Positions 1 to 8,713 of a DNA stretch of 64,000 nucleotides are shown piece by piece; positions within the stretch are counted from its first letter, which is position 1; every line of letters starts with the position of its first letter. A model generated the notes under the pieces. It saw only the letters and a program-made list of their open reading frames with translations, searched no databases and was not told the DNA's origin. The DNA lies in NCBI RefSeq assembly GCF_012939995.1, contig NZ_SPMZ01000040.1, positions 33,629 to 97,628 of the forward strand, read 5' to 3'. This DNA comes from Candidatus Competibacter phosphatis. GTDB taxonomy: Bacteria > Pseudomonadota > Gammaproteobacteria > Competibacterales > Competibacteraceae. The position numbers and the translations under genes were made by a program.

Positions 1-704
1 CCCGGGTGTTCACCGGCGGATTCGTGGTGCTGCATGGCTTGTGCGAGGCGCTGGGCGTGAGCCGAATGGAGGTGTCCGATGGCGCATTGCGGGAAGGGGT
101 CATTTACGACCTGCTGGGCCGCATCCGCCATGAGGACGTGCGCGATCGCACCATCGCCGCGGTCATCGACCGTTACGGCCTGGATCGAGCGCAGGCCGAG
201 CGGGTCAACGCGACCGCTCAGGCGCTGTTGAATCAGGTGCGGGATCGTTGGGGTCTGACAGCGGAAGAATGGATGCACAATCTGGATTGGGCGGCTCGCC
301 TGCATGAGATTGGCCTGCTGCTGACGCACGATCTCCATCACAAGCATGGTGCCTATATTCTGCAACATGCCGAACTGCCGGGGTTCTCGAACAGCGATCA
401 AACGCTGCTGGCGGCGCTGGTCCGTCGCCACCGGCGGGGATTTTCGGCGGGCGCGTTCCAGCATTTGCCCAAGGAGGTGGCGCCGCTGGCCCAGCGCTTG
501 GGCGTGTTGCTGCGGTTGGCGGTGGTGCTGCATCGTAGCCGTAGTCGCCAGCCGCTGCCGTCGCTGGAGCTGGGCGTCAGCCAGCGCCGCCTGGATTTAC
601 GTTTCCCGGCGGGGTGGCTGGACGACCATCCGCTGACGCAGGCCGACCTGACGGCGGAAGCGCGCTATCTGAAAAAGGCCGGTTTCCGCTTGGCGTTTGG
701 CTGA
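1..704 (+). CDS. ppx: Exopolyphosphatase / GppA-family phosphatase, C-terminal part (cut by window start)
   Basis: C-terminal part of a Ppx/GppA phosphatase, which removes terminal phosphate from polyphosphate or converts pppGpp to ppGpp. The reading frame is open to the window edge. It begins in the conserved stretch that in Ppx precedes the signature VSDGALREGV (about codons 22-31 here), followed by an HD-like helical domain with WAARLHEIG and a histidine-rich DLHHKHGAYI segment. The GTG at position 6 is an internal codon, not the start, because the catalytic actin-like ATPase domain (about 300 residues) must lie upstream. The choice between Ppx and GppA rests on the C-terminal domain alone and favours Ppx. 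Confidence 0.88.
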   Translation, partial: RVFTGGFVVLHGLCEALGVSRMEVSDGALREGVIYDLLGRIRHEDVRDRTIAAVIDRYGLDRAQAERVNATAQALLNQVRDRWGLTAEEWMHNLDWAARLHEIGLLLTHDLHHKHGAYILQHAELPGFSNSDQTLLAALVRRHRRGFSAGAFQHLPKEVAPLAQRLGVLLRLAVVLHRSRSRQPLPSLELGVSQRRLDLRFPAGWLDDHPLTQADLTAEARYLKKAGFRLAFG

Positions 705-749
705 GAGCTTGTGAAAAAAATCTTTTTTCTCGGATGATCCGTAACAAAC

Positions 750-784
750 GGTAGCCGACAGGGGAAGAGGAAAAGACGGCTACC
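750..784. other. Inverted repeat in the ppx/kinase intergenic region
   Basis: The arms GGTAGCCG (750-757) and CGGCTACC (777-784) are perfectly complementary around a 19-base purine-rich loop. It lies in the 195-200 bp between the ppx stop and the kinase start. No T-run follows, so it is not a standard intrinsic terminator. It could be an operator or mRNA hairpin. Just upstream (712-728) is a second, A/T-only inverted repeat (GA7/T6C type). Confidence 0.3.
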
Positions 785-920
785 CACTCAAGGTGGGACA
801 CTTAACTGCTGCCTGCGAAGCTCAACACCCATCAGTTTATCCAAAATTAGTGGAACCAAGCATCTCAACAGGTTCTCGGCAACATGAAATCGAGCTCCAG
901 TGCCACGGTCCAATCCCCCC

Positions 921-2264
921 ATGAATATCCCTCGGAAACCTTATGACCTGCTTCGCTCGTTCTCGGCGCTCAGCCTGCTGACCATCGTCATCATCAGCAC
1001 CGTGTCGGCGATCTTGCTATCCCGGTTTTTGCGAGAGACCTTGCTGGAGCGCAACGGATTGCTGACCTTGGAGTTTGTCCAGAGCATCGCTCAGTCACAA
1101 AACACCAGCCAGTATTTCAGCGAACCGGACTCGGCCAAACGTCAGGGACCACTTGACGATTTTTTCAACCGAATCGCCCACATGCCCGACGTGGTCCGCG
1201 CCAATGTCTACTCCCGCGACCGCATGGTGCTCTGGTCCACCGAAAAGCCGCTGGTGGGCCGGCAATTCCCCGAAAACAACCCGGAACTGGACGAAGCCCT
1301 GGGTGGCCATCTGGCCTTCCACACCGGACGGGTCGCAGCCCATGGCAAGAGCGAGCACATCCTGTTCGCTCCGGAAGTGGAAGAATTCGTCGAAAATTAC
1401 ATCCCCATCCATGGACCGGACGGTACCGTGGTCGGGGTGGTCGAACTCTATAAACTGCCGCGCATTCTCTGGGAAACCATCGCCCGGGGTCAGCGGCTGA
1501 TCTGGATCAGCGCGGCGCTGGGCGGATTGTTTCTCTATGCGGTGCTGTTCTGGATCGTGCGCCGCGCCAGCCGAACGATCGTGGACCAGCAGCAAGCGCT
1601 GGTCGAGGCCGAACAGTGGGCGATGGTCGGCGAACTGGCCGCCGCGGTGGCGCACAGCCTGCGCAATCCGTTGGCGGCCATCCGCTCTTCCGCCGAATTG
1701 GCCGTTGAAAGCGAAGACGCCGCGACCCGCGAATGCCTGGGCGACATCATCGTTCAGGTGGACCGCATGGAAACCTGGATTCGTGACTTGCTGCTCTACT
1801 CGCACCAGCCCGACGGCAACGCTCAAACCGCCAATCTGAACGAAACGTTCAGGCAGAGTTTGACTGGATTCGGCGACCGCTTCGCCCGACGGGACGTCGC
1901 CTTGCAGGTCACCTTGCCGGAACCGTCGCCACAGGTGCGCGCCGATCCGCACCTGCTGGGACAGGTATTCAACAGCCTGCTCGCCAACGCCCTGGAGGCG
2001 ATGCCAAACGGCGGTCAACTGCAAGTGAGCGTGGAGCGGCGCGGCCGCCAGATCACCCTGGCCATGAACGATACGGGGATCGGCCTGTCGCCCGAACAAC
2101 TGGCCAGCGTTTTCAAGCCTTTCGTCAGCTACAAACAGCGGGGACTGGGCGTGGGTCTGGCGCTGGCGCGGCGCATCGTCCAGCGCTACGGCGGTCGGCT
2201 TGAACTGCGCAGCCAGCCCGGCGCGGGCGCCACCGCTTACCTGCAACTGTCCCTGGCCGAGTAA
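921..2264 (+). CDS. Membrane-bound sensor histidine kinase (NtrB/AtoS-like)
   Basis: Autophosphorylating sensor that should feed the sigma-54 activator encoded 5 bp downstream. An N-terminal membrane helix (about residues 13-35) and a second (about 195-213) flank an extracytoplasmic sensor region of about 155 residues. The HisKA motif AVAHSLRNPL carries the phospho-acceptor His245 (counted from ATG 921). The ATPase domain has an N box (NALEAMPNGG), G1 (DTGIGL) and G2 (GLGVGLALA). I chose ATG 921; the in-frame GTG at 900 would add seven residues and has no better ribosome site. The sensor region resembles dCache/PAS-like ligand domains only in general form, so the signal is unknown. The pair probably drives the operon at 3931. 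Confidence 0.9.
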   Translation: MNIPRKPYDLLRSFSALSLLTIVIISTVSAILLSRFLRETLLERNGLLTLEFVQSIAQSQNTSQYFSEPDSAKRQGPLDDFFNRIAHMPDVVRANVYSRDRMVLWSTEKPLVGRQFPENNPELDEALGGHLAFHTGRVAAHGKSEHILFAPEVEEFVENYIPIHGPDGTVVGVVELYKLPRILWETIARGQRLIWISAALGGLFLYAVLFWIVRRASRTIVDQQQALVEAEQWAMVGELAAAVAHSLRNPLAAIRSSAELAVESEDAATRECLGDIIVQVDRMETWIRDLLLYSHQPDGNAQTANLNETFRQSLTGFGDRFARRDVALQVTLPEPSPQVRADPHLLGQVFNSLLANALEAMPNGGQLQVSVERRGRQITLAMNDTGIGLSPEQLASVFKPFVSYKQRGLGVGLALARRIVQRYGGRLELRSQPGAGATAYLQLSLAE

Positions 2265-2269
2265 ACCCC

Positions 2270-3679
2270 ATGCCGCACGCCGTACTGATCATCGACGACG
2301 AGGAAACCCTGGCCAAGAACATCCGCGCCTATCTGACCCGTCACGGTTATGAAGCCCGCGCGGCCGGCAGCGGCGAGGAAGGACTGGCCATGCTGGACAG
2401 TTTCAATCCCGACCTGATCTTGCTGGATTTCCAGTTGCCGGGCATGGACGGCCTGGAGATCCTGCGCCGCGTCCGCACCGCCGCTCGTCATGTCAAAGTG
2501 GTGATGATGACCGCTCATGGCGGGGTGCCGGTCGCGGTGGACGCCATGAAGGCCGGCGCTTACGACTACCTGACCAAGCCGCTGGCGCTCGGTGAACTCA
2601 AATTGCTACTGGACAAGGCCATCGGTCAGGAACAGATGGAAGGCGCCCTTGCCTACTACCAGAGTCGACAGGCGGAGCGCAGCGGACTCGACAAACTGCT
2701 TGGCGAATCGCCGCCCATGCAGGCGCTCAAACGCAAAATCCGACAATTCATCGAGGCGGAAGAGCGGCTGACCGAGGGCGAACCGCCGGCGGTGCTGATC
2801 ACCGGCGAAACCGGTGCCGGCAAGGAACTGGTGGCGCGCGCCTTTCATTTCGAGGGACCGCGCCGCGACCGACCCTTCGTCGAATTGAACTGCGCGTCCA
2901 TCCCCACGCCACTGCTGGAGGCCGAATTGTTCGGCTTCGAGCGCGGTGCCTTCACCGATGCCAAGGAACGCAAACTGGGACTGGTGGAAACCGCTCATGG
3001 CGGCACCCTGTTTCTGGACGAAATCGGCGAGATGGAACCGGCGCTGCAAGCCAAGTTGCTTAAATTGCTGGAGGATCGCAGCCTGCGCCGGCTGGGCGGC
3101 CTGCGCGACCAGAAAGTGGATATCCGGGTGATCGCCGCTACCCATCAGCCGCTGGAGGAACGGGTCCGACAGGGGCAGTTCCGCTCCGATTTGTTCTTCC
3201 GCCTGCGCGTCATTCATATCGCATTGCCGCCACTGCGGGAGCGCGGCGAGGATATCGCGTTGCTGACTCAGGCTTTTCTGGTCAATCTGGGGCGACGCTA
3301 TGGCCGCGCCGGGCTACGGCTGACACCAGTGGCCGAACAGGCGCTGCGGCGCTATACCTGGCCGGGCAATGTGCGGGAACTGCGCAACAGCATCGAACAC
3401 GCGGTACTGCTGGCGGACGAAGGAGTGATCGACCTGGGCCATTTGGCCCTCTGCCCGGCGTTGTTGCCAACGCCCTCTCATGACGATTCCACCCTGCTTC
3501 CCGGCCCGGATTTTCCCGAAGAGGGCATCGACCTGGAAAAGCTGGAGCAACGGCTGATCGTGCAGGCATTGCGCAAAACCGGCTGGAATGTCACCCGCGC
3601 CGCCAAGCTGTTAAGCCTGTCGCGGGACACGCTGCGCTACCGGATGGAGAAATACCGGCTGTCGGCCGAGGAAATCTGA
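2270..3679 (+). CDS. Sigma-54-dependent response regulator (NtrC family)
   Basis: Three-domain activator of sigma-54 RNA polymerase. The receiver has an acidic pair at D9-D10, phospho-acceptor Asp53 (LILLDFQLPGMDG) and switch Lys103. The AAA+ domain has Walker A GETGAGKE (179-186), Walker B TLFLDE and the sigma-54 contact loop GAFTDA (226-231), a variant of the usual GAFTGA. The Fis-type helix-turn-helix is at the C-terminus (about 425-465; NVTRAAKLLSLSRDTLRYRM). The length of 469 residues is standard. It is co-transcribed with the kinase at 921. A perfect sigma-54 promoter and tandem palindromes lie directly downstream, so its likely target is the operon starting at 3931. Confidence 0.94.
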   Translation: MPHAVLIIDDEETLAKNIRAYLTRHGYEARAAGSGEEGLAMLDSFNPDLILLDFQLPGMDGLEILRRVRTAARHVKVVMMTAHGGVPVAVDAMKAGAYDYLTKPLALGELKLLLDKAIGQEQMEGALAYYQSRQAERSGLDKLLGESPPMQALKRKIRQFIEAEERLTEGEPPAVLITGETGAGKELVARAFHFEGPRRDRPFVELNCASIPTPLLEAELFGFERGAFTDAKERKLGLVETAHGGTLFLDEIGEMEPALQAKLLKLLEDRSLRRLGGLRDQKVDIRVIAATHQPLEERVRQGQFRSDLFFRLRVIHIALPPLRERGEDIALLTQAFLVNLGRRYGRAGLRLTPVAEQALRRYTWPGNVRELRNSIEHAVLLADEGVIDLGHLALCPALLPTPSHDDSTLLPGPDFPEEGIDLEKLEQRLIVQALRKTGWNVTRAAKLLSLSRDTLRYRMEKYRLSAEEI

Positions 3680-3732
3680 CAGCATCGGCGCTCCACTTCC
3701 CCTTCATGCTTGTCCTGGCCTTATCCTCCACC

Positions 3733-3769
3733 CTGGGGCCATTCCCCCAGAGGACCGGGGCATATCCCC
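3733..3769. promoter_or_regulatory. Two tandem palindromes, candidate enhancer (UAS) for the NtrC-type regulator
   Basis: CTGGGG-N6-CCCCAG (3733-3750) and GGGG-CATAT-CCCC (3757-3769) share the pattern GGGG-N5/6-CCCC. Their centres are about 21-22 bp apart, two helical turns, so both face the same side of the DNA. They lie roughly 130 and 150 bp before the predicted sigma-54 start site, a usual enhancer distance. An A/T-rich tract (about 3806-3850) between them and the promoter would suit DNA bending. The first hairpin could instead end the regulator transcript, but no U-run follows. Confidence 0.55.
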
Positions 3770-3866
3770 CACCCAGCCTCATCCTCTCCCCACCACATCG
3801 TCGATGAAAAACAGTATCTTAATTAAAAACAATAAATTATATAGATAATGTTCGCCTGATCTTATC

Positions 3867-3881
3867 TGGCACGCGCCTTGC
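3867..3881 (+). promoter_or_regulatory. Sigma-54 (RpoN) promoter
   Basis: TGGCACG-N4-TTGC matches the -24/-12 consensus exactly, with GG at 3868-3869 and GC at 3880-3881. The expected transcription start is near 3893, giving a leader of about 38 nt before the ATG at 3931. It is the only such match I noticed upstream of a gene, and it sits immediately after a sigma-54 activator gene. Confidence 0.9.
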
Positions 3882-3930
3882 GATTACCCGGTCAGATCCG
3901 ATTCTTCCTCTGACCACGGGTGAAATCATC

Positions 3931-5094
3931 ATGTACGCTCTGAAAGCCGTCGAATCCTGTATCCAATTGCTGGACTGGGCCAATCCCGCCACCGGCCATT
4001 CCGAACCCCTGACCGGAGAGCGGCTGACGCGCGCCAAGAGCGCATACAGTACCCGCCGGGTGGATCTCATGTCAGCCGTCAACCTCTTGCAAGGTGACGT
4101 GGTACAACCCCACGCAGGCGACTTGGTGTTGGCGCGGGTGGAAAAAATCGGCCAGCATTCGCGAATCGAACTGCCCAGCGGGCGACGCGCCCAACTCTAC
4201 CCCGGCGACGAAATCATCGTTTGCTATGGCAATCGCTACGCCCCGGACCAGTTCGAGGCCGTGGTGCCAGACCATCTTGGCGAATGTTCGCTGGTCGCCG
4301 CCGGCGGCATCGCCGCTCAGTTGCTATCCCGGCACAGTGGCATGAAGCGCCCCACCACGATCCGGCCACTGGGCCTGTTGGCGGACATCCAAGGCCATCG
4401 GCTGAACCTGATGGATTGGGCGCTGCCGCGCATTCCTTCCTCCCTGCACCGGCCTTATACCCTGGCGGTGGTCGGCACGGCCATGAACGCCGGCAAGACG
4501 ACGACTGCCGCCAACCTGATCAGGGGTCTGGTTCAGACCGGCCAGCGGGTCGGCGCGGCCAAGGTCACCGGCACCGGCGCCGGTGGCGACCGCTGGACGT
4601 TGCTGGACGCCGGGGCCGAGCGCGTGCTGGATTTCACCGACGCCGGTTATGCCTCCACCTATCAGGTGACCTTGCCGCAGGTCGAAACCATCCTGCACCA
4701 GCTCACCGCCCACCTGGCGATCGAACCGCTCGACACCTTGGTGCTGGAAGTCGCCGATGGTCTGTTCCAGACCGAAACCGCGCAACTGCTGGCCTCGCCG
4801 GCCTTCGCCCGCCGAGTGGACGGTATCGTGTTCGCCGCCGGCGACGCGCTGGGCGCACTGGCCGGCGTGGAGTGGTTGCGGCGTTTCCCCCTGCCGGTGT
4901 TGGCCGTCAGCGGCTTGTTGACTGCCTCGCCGCTGGCCTGCCGCGAGGCGGTGACCGCCACCGGTCTTCCGGTGCTGACCCAAGACCAGTTGGTTCGCGG
5001 TCAATGGCGACCGGAGCGCGACGCGGCCGAGGACGGCTGGCCGGTCTGCCGGTTTCCGCGCCGCGACGCCATCGTCGCCAGCGCCTACCGATGA
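3931..5094 (+). CDS. P-loop NTPase of unknown function with N-terminal beta-barrel-like domain
   Basis: First gene of the sigma-54 operon. It has 387 residues. Residues about 45-120 are rich in short beta segments (VLARVEKIG, RIELPSGRRAQL, GDEIIVCYG) and look like a small barrel. A NTP-binding domain follows with Walker A GTAMNAGKT (182-190) and a later LVLEVADGLFQTE segment that may serve as Walker B. The arrangement recalls DUF1611/MobB-like P-loop proteins, where the loop reads xNxGKT, but I cannot assign a substrate. Its stop overlaps the ABC transporter start (ATGA), so the two are translationally coupled. A role in making or loading the exported compound is inference. Confidence 0.75.
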   Translation: MYALKAVESCIQLLDWANPATGHSEPLTGERLTRAKSAYSTRRVDLMSAVNLLQGDVVQPHAGDLVLARVEKIGQHSRIELPSGRRAQLYPGDEIIVCYGNRYAPDQFEAVVPDHLGECSLVAAGGIAAQLLSRHSGMKRPTTIRPLGLLADIQGHRLNLMDWALPRIPSSLHRPYTLAVVGTAMNAGKTTTAANLIRGLVQTGQRVGAAKVTGTGAGGDRWTLLDAGAERVLDFTDAGYASTYQVTLPQVETILHQLTAHLAIEPLDTLVLEVADGLFQTETAQLLASPAFARRVDGIVFAAGDALGALAGVEWLRRFPLPVLAVSGLLTASPLACREAVTATGLPVLTQDQLVRGQWRPERDAAEDGWPVCRFPRRDAIVASAYR

Positions 5095-6815
5095 AACCGC
5101 CACAGTCCCCGACTCCCTTGGGCAGCCGGTGGCGCCGCTGGCTCTGGCTGCGCTTGGCCGCGAATGGCTTGGGTCAGGCGCTGACCGCGCTCTTCGCCAC
5201 GGTGCTGATCGGCCATGTCGTGGACCATTGGCTGCGCCAGTCGGCGGTGCTGACGCTGGCGCTGGCCGGTCCGGCGCTGGGATTGGTCTGCACCGCCGCC
5301 ATCCATGCCTGGCTGCGGCTGCGAGAACGAGTGGATGCCGAACAGCTTGGACAGGATTACGCTTACCGGATGCGGCTGGCTCTGTTCGATCGTCTGGGCA
5401 CCTTATCGCCCCGTCTAGCGCAGAGGCGTGGGCGTGGCGGATTGTTGCTGCGTTTCATCGGCGATTTGACCGCGCTGCGGCAATGGACCAGCCTGGGGTT
5501 GGCCCGGTTGAGCGTCGCGGGAACGACCGCGCTGGCTGCCTTGCTGGGATTGGCCTGGCTGGATGCGGCGCTGGCGCTGGCGATTGCCATGCCGCTGATC
5601 GCCGGCATCGGCGCGGCGCTGTGGCTCGGCGGACCGCTGCGGCGGGCGGTGCGGGAAACCCGCCGCCGGCAGTCGCGGCTGGCCAGCCAGGTTCATGAGC
5701 AGATCGCGGCCCTTTCGGTGGTGCAGGTTTGCAATCGAACCCAGAGCGAACGACGGCGGCTATCCCGACAGGGCCAGCGCCTGCGCGACGCCATGCTGGC
5801 GCGGGCGGCCATCAGCGGCCGATTGCGGGCGATCACCGAGGTGACCACCGCCCTGGCGACGTTGATGGTGCTGATGACCGGTGTGATCGAAACCGCTTAT
5901 GGTTTGAGCACGCCGGGAACGGTCATCGGCGCCATGGCCATTGTTCACCTGCTGCTGCCGGGGGTGCGCGACCTGGGTCGCGCCCACGAATATTGGCACG
6001 GTTATCAAGTAGCACAGGAAAAAATCCGGCAATTCATGGAGCTGCCCAGTCTGTCGGTGGAAAGGCCCGACGCTCGGGCATTGGTTCCGGCCAACGGTCG
6101 GCTGGAGTTCGATGCCGTCGGCGTGAATGGTGTCCTGGAGGAGCTCGGTTCGAGCGCCGGGCCGGGCCGGATCATCGCCATCGTCGGTCCCAACGGCGCG
6201 GGTAAATCGACCTTGCTGAGCTTGGCGGCCCGTCTGTTCGATCCGGATCGGGGAACCGTGCGCCTGGATGGGCAAAACCTGGCCGACTGCACCTTGGCGT
6301 CGATCCGACGGACCGTCGGCATGGTCAGCGACGAACTGCCATTGCTTAGGGGCAGCATTGCCCGCAACCTGCGTTACCGCTGGCGGAACGCGCCGGATGA
6401 AGAGGTGGCGCGAGTTTGCGCCCTGTGTGGGGTGGACCAGTTGCTGCAAACCCTGCCGGCGGGCGAACGGACCGTGTTGCAGGAGCGCGGCGCCAACCTG
6501 TCGTTGGGGCAGCGGCAGCGCATTGCCCTGGCGCGGGCGGTGCTCGGCGATCCAAGCGTGCTGCTACTCGACGAGCCCGACGCTCATCTCGACACCGATT
6601 CCAGCGCTGTGCTGGATCGAGTGCTGGCGCGGTATCGCGGCACGGTATTGATGGTGACTCACCGGCGGGAACGGCTGTTTCAAGCCGATGAAATCTGGCA
6701 CCTGGCGGATGGGCGGCTGGTCGAGACCGGTCCGCCGTTACGGCTGCTCAACGGCGACGGGCCAACCCGTCATTTGTTCGGGACGGAAACCCAGCCTCGG
6801 GCCGCGGTGGGGTAG
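5091..6815 (+). CDS. ABC exporter with fused permease and ATPase domains
   Basis: Half-transporter of 574 residues with an N-terminal membrane domain (helices from about residue 20 to 300) and a C-terminal ATPase with Walker A GPNGAGKST, signature LSLGQRQR, Walker B VLLLDEPDAHLD and switch histidine MVTHRR. It probably works as a homodimer exporting an organic molecule; the substrate is not readable. The start is ATG 5091, overlapping the previous stop. The frame stays open upstream to 4221, but that stretch is a GC-rich shadow of the P-loop gene. The Walker B extension reads DEPDAHLD rather than the common DEPTSALD. It is driven by the sigma-54 promoter at 3867. Confidence 0.88.
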   Translation: MKPPQSPTPLGSRWRRWLWLRLAANGLGQALTALFATVLIGHVVDHWLRQSAVLTLALAGPALGLVCTAAIHAWLRLRERVDAEQLGQDYAYRMRLALFDRLGTLSPRLAQRRGRGGLLLRFIGDLTALRQWTSLGLARLSVAGTTALAALLGLAWLDAALALAIAMPLIAGIGAALWLGGPLRRAVRETRRRQSRLASQVHEQIAALSVVQVCNRTQSERRRLSRQGQRLRDAMLARAAISGRLRAITEVTTALATLMVLMTGVIETAYGLSTPGTVIGAMAIVHLLLPGVRDLGRAHEYWHGYQVAQEKIRQFMELPSLSVERPDARALVPANGRLEFDAVGVNGVLEELGSSAGPGRIIAIVGPNGAGKSTLLSLAARLFDPDRGTVRLDGQNLADCTLASIRRTVGMVSDELPLLRGSIARNLRYRWRNAPDEEVARVCALCGVDQLLQTLPAGERTVLQERGANLSLGQRQRIALARAVLGDPSVLLLDEPDAHLDTDSSAVLDRVLARYRGTVLMVTHRRERLFQADEIWHLADGRLVETGPPLRLLNGDGPTRHLFGTETQPRAAVG

Positions 6816-6819
6816 GATC

Positions 6820-7731
6820 ATGTGGTTGATGTCGTTCGACGCGCCGCCCGCTCCGGCGATTGTGGAAATAACCGTCGCGGCTCCCCCGACCTCGGCCGCT
6901 TTCCAGACCGCCTTTACGCCTTCGGCCCCGTCGCCCACCCACGGCGTTGTTCAGCGTTGGTCGAAGAGCGATCCGGCGCAAGCTTACTACCTGTACGTTC
7001 CGCCTGGAGTCGGCGGCAATGCTCCAGTGCTGGTCGTCGTTCACGGCGTGTCCCGCAACGCCGAGGAGCAGGTGCGCCGTTTTCGGCGGCTGGCTCGCCA
7101 ATATGGGGTGGTGCTGGTCGCGCCACGGTTTCCCACCGACCGCTTCGCCGACTACCAGCGCCTGGGTTTGACCGGGCAGGGTGAGCGGTCCGACCAGGCG
7201 CTACAGGCGATCCTGACCGAGGTGCGGCACCAGACCGGCATCACCGGCCGCCTTTACCTGTTCGGCTACTCGGGCGGCGGCCAGTTCGTCCACCGCTACG
7301 CGATGGCCCATCCCGAGCAGGTGGCGGCGGTCGCCATCGGTGCCGCCGGTTGGTACACCTTCCCCAACCCCCAGGTTCGCTTTCCGTGCGGCTTGAAGAT
7401 CAGCCGCCGGACGGGGACACGGTTTCGGCCAGAGCGGTTTCTGCGCATCCCGATGGCGGTTTTCGTCGGCGAACACGATGTTCGGCGCGGCAAGGACCGG
7501 CCGGAACTGAGGCAAACCGGCAGGGTGGATGCCCAACAGGGATTGACCCGGCTGGAGCGCGGCGATCGCTGGATCGACGCGATGCGCGCCGCCGCCCGGG
7601 ATCGGGGGTTGGATACACCCTATCGCTACGAGATTCTACCCCACGCCGCTCATTCCTTCGCCGCCAGCATGAAACGGGGCGGACTCGGCGCGCGGGTGTT
7701 CGATTTTCTGTTCGGTCCGCCGCCGACCTGA
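6820..7731 (+). CDS. Alpha/beta hydrolase (esterase / PHB-depolymerase-like)
   Basis: Third gene of the sigma-54 operon, starting 4 bp after the ABC stop behind GGTAGGA. It has 303 residues. The fold markers are an oxyanion-type VVVHGVSRNAEEQ, nucleophile elbow GYSGGG (serine), a late acidic region (FVGEHDVRRGKDRPE) and a histidine in LPHAAHSF. This is the layout of LpqC/PHB-depolymerase and feruloyl-esterase-like proteins. There is no clear signal peptide, so cytoplasmic action is likely. With an exporter and a P-loop enzyme it may process an ester or amide substrate, but that is a guess. Confidence 0.8.
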   Translation: MWLMSFDAPPAPAIVEITVAAPPTSAAFQTAFTPSAPSPTHGVVQRWSKSDPAQAYYLYVPPGVGGNAPVLVVVHGVSRNAEEQVRRFRRLARQYGVVLVAPRFPTDRFADYQRLGLTGQGERSDQALQAILTEVRHQTGITGRLYLFGYSGGGQFVHRYAMAHPEQVAAVAIGAAGWYTFPNPQVRFPCGLKISRRTGTRFRPERFLRIPMAVFVGEHDVRRGKDRPELRQTGRVDAQQGLTRLERGDRWIDAMRAAARDRGLDTPYRYEILPHAAHSFAASMKRGGLGARVFDFLFGPPPT

Positions 7732-7847
7732 CTTCGATGCGGCTGACCGCGCGTCTCTCCAGCGGCCGGGTCCCAACTTGGCCGTGCGCTTGACGGCGCC
7801 AACCAGCCTGAGGTTTCGACGTCGGCGAGCTCGATCCCATTTTCCGA

Positions 7848-8693
7848 TTACGGGAGCAGATTCGAGGGGGTGGGCGCGGATGTTGAACCGGATGCCGGGT
7901 TCAGAAACGGCTGCAGCAACAAACCGTACAGGCGGGTGGCCCGCCGGTCGCGAAAGTACTCCAGCCCGATGGTCATGCCGGCATGACCGTCGCGCGGCTG
8001 GTCGCGGTAAGTGCCGAACAGCCGGTCCCACCAGGGCAGGTTGAAGCCGAAGTTGCTATCGGTTTCCTCCGGTCGGATCGAGTGGTGGACCCGGTGCATG
8101 TCGGGCGTGACCAAGATCCAGCGCAAGGCCCGGTCCAGCCGTCGCGGCAGCCCAACGTTGCCGTGGTTGAACATGGCAGTGGCGTTCAGGATCACCTCGA
8201 ACAGCATGACGGCCACCGCCGGCACGCCGAGCAGCGTGACCAGCACCAGCTTGATCAGCATCGACAGCACGATTTCCAGCGGATGAAAGCGCAGCGCGGT
8301 GGTGACGTCGAAATCCAGGTCGGTGTGGTGCATGCGGTGCAGCCGCCAGAGCACCGCTACTTTGTGGAAGACGACATGCTGGGTGTAAATCGCCAGATCC
8401 AGTATCAGCAGGGAGGCGGGCAACGCCAGCCAGAATGGCGCATTCAGCCCGTGAAACAATCCCCAGCCCCGCGCCGCCGCCAGTTCGGCCGCCCCAACCG
8501 CCAGCACCGGAAACACCAGCCGCAACACGACACTGTCCACCACGATGATGCCGAGATTGGCGGGCCAGCGCCGCGCTCGCGGCAGACTCAAGGCGCGGCG
8601 CGGTTTGCGCCGTTCCCACAGCATCATCGCCAGCAGGACGGCGAAGAAGCACGCCAATCGGATGATGGGTTCGTTGTGGTGCAATGCGGTCAT
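7848..8693 (-). CDS. Sterol desaturase / fatty acid hydroxylase family membrane di-iron protein
   Basis: Integral membrane oxygenase of 281 residues. Several hydrophobic helices surround the histidine clusters that bind two irons: HVVFH, HRMHH and HRVHH, the usual HX3H / HX2HH / HX2HH set. Family members hydroxylate or desaturate lipids, sterols or alkyl chains; the substrate cannot be told. It converges on the hydrolase gene (116 bp gap) and is divergent from hemB, with which it shares a 120-bp promoter region. Confidence 0.88.
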   Translation of the reverse strand: MTALHHNEPIIRLACFFAVLLAMMLWERRKPRRALSLPRARRWPANLGIIVVDSVVLRLVFPVLAVGAAELAAARGWGLFHGLNAPFWLALPASLLILDLAIYTQHVVFHKVAVLWRLHRMHHTDLDFDVTTALRFHPLEIVLSMLIKLVLVTLLGVPAVAVMLFEVILNATAMFNHGNVGLPRRLDRALRWILVTPDMHRVHHSIRPEETDSNFGFNLPWWDRLFGTYRDQPRDGHAGMTIGLEYFRDRRATRLYGLLLQPFLNPASGSTSAPTPSNLLP

Positions 8694-8713
8694 GGACGGA
8701 TTCCATTGAGTAA

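Noticed and set aside
1095..2246. 383-residue antisense ORF opposite the histidine kinase
   Set aside because: Shadow of a well supported kinase gene; many similar long antisense frames occur across this GC-rich window.
3733..3750. Intrinsic terminator after the NtrC-type gene
   Set aside because: The hairpin has no T-run and is repeated as a similar palindrome just downstream, which fits a binding site better.
4221..5090. Very long N-terminal extension of the ABC exporter frame
   Set aside because: It lies wholly over the P-loop gene in another frame, is arginine/glycine-rich shadow sequence, and the ATGA overlap at 5091 gives a normal start for the family.
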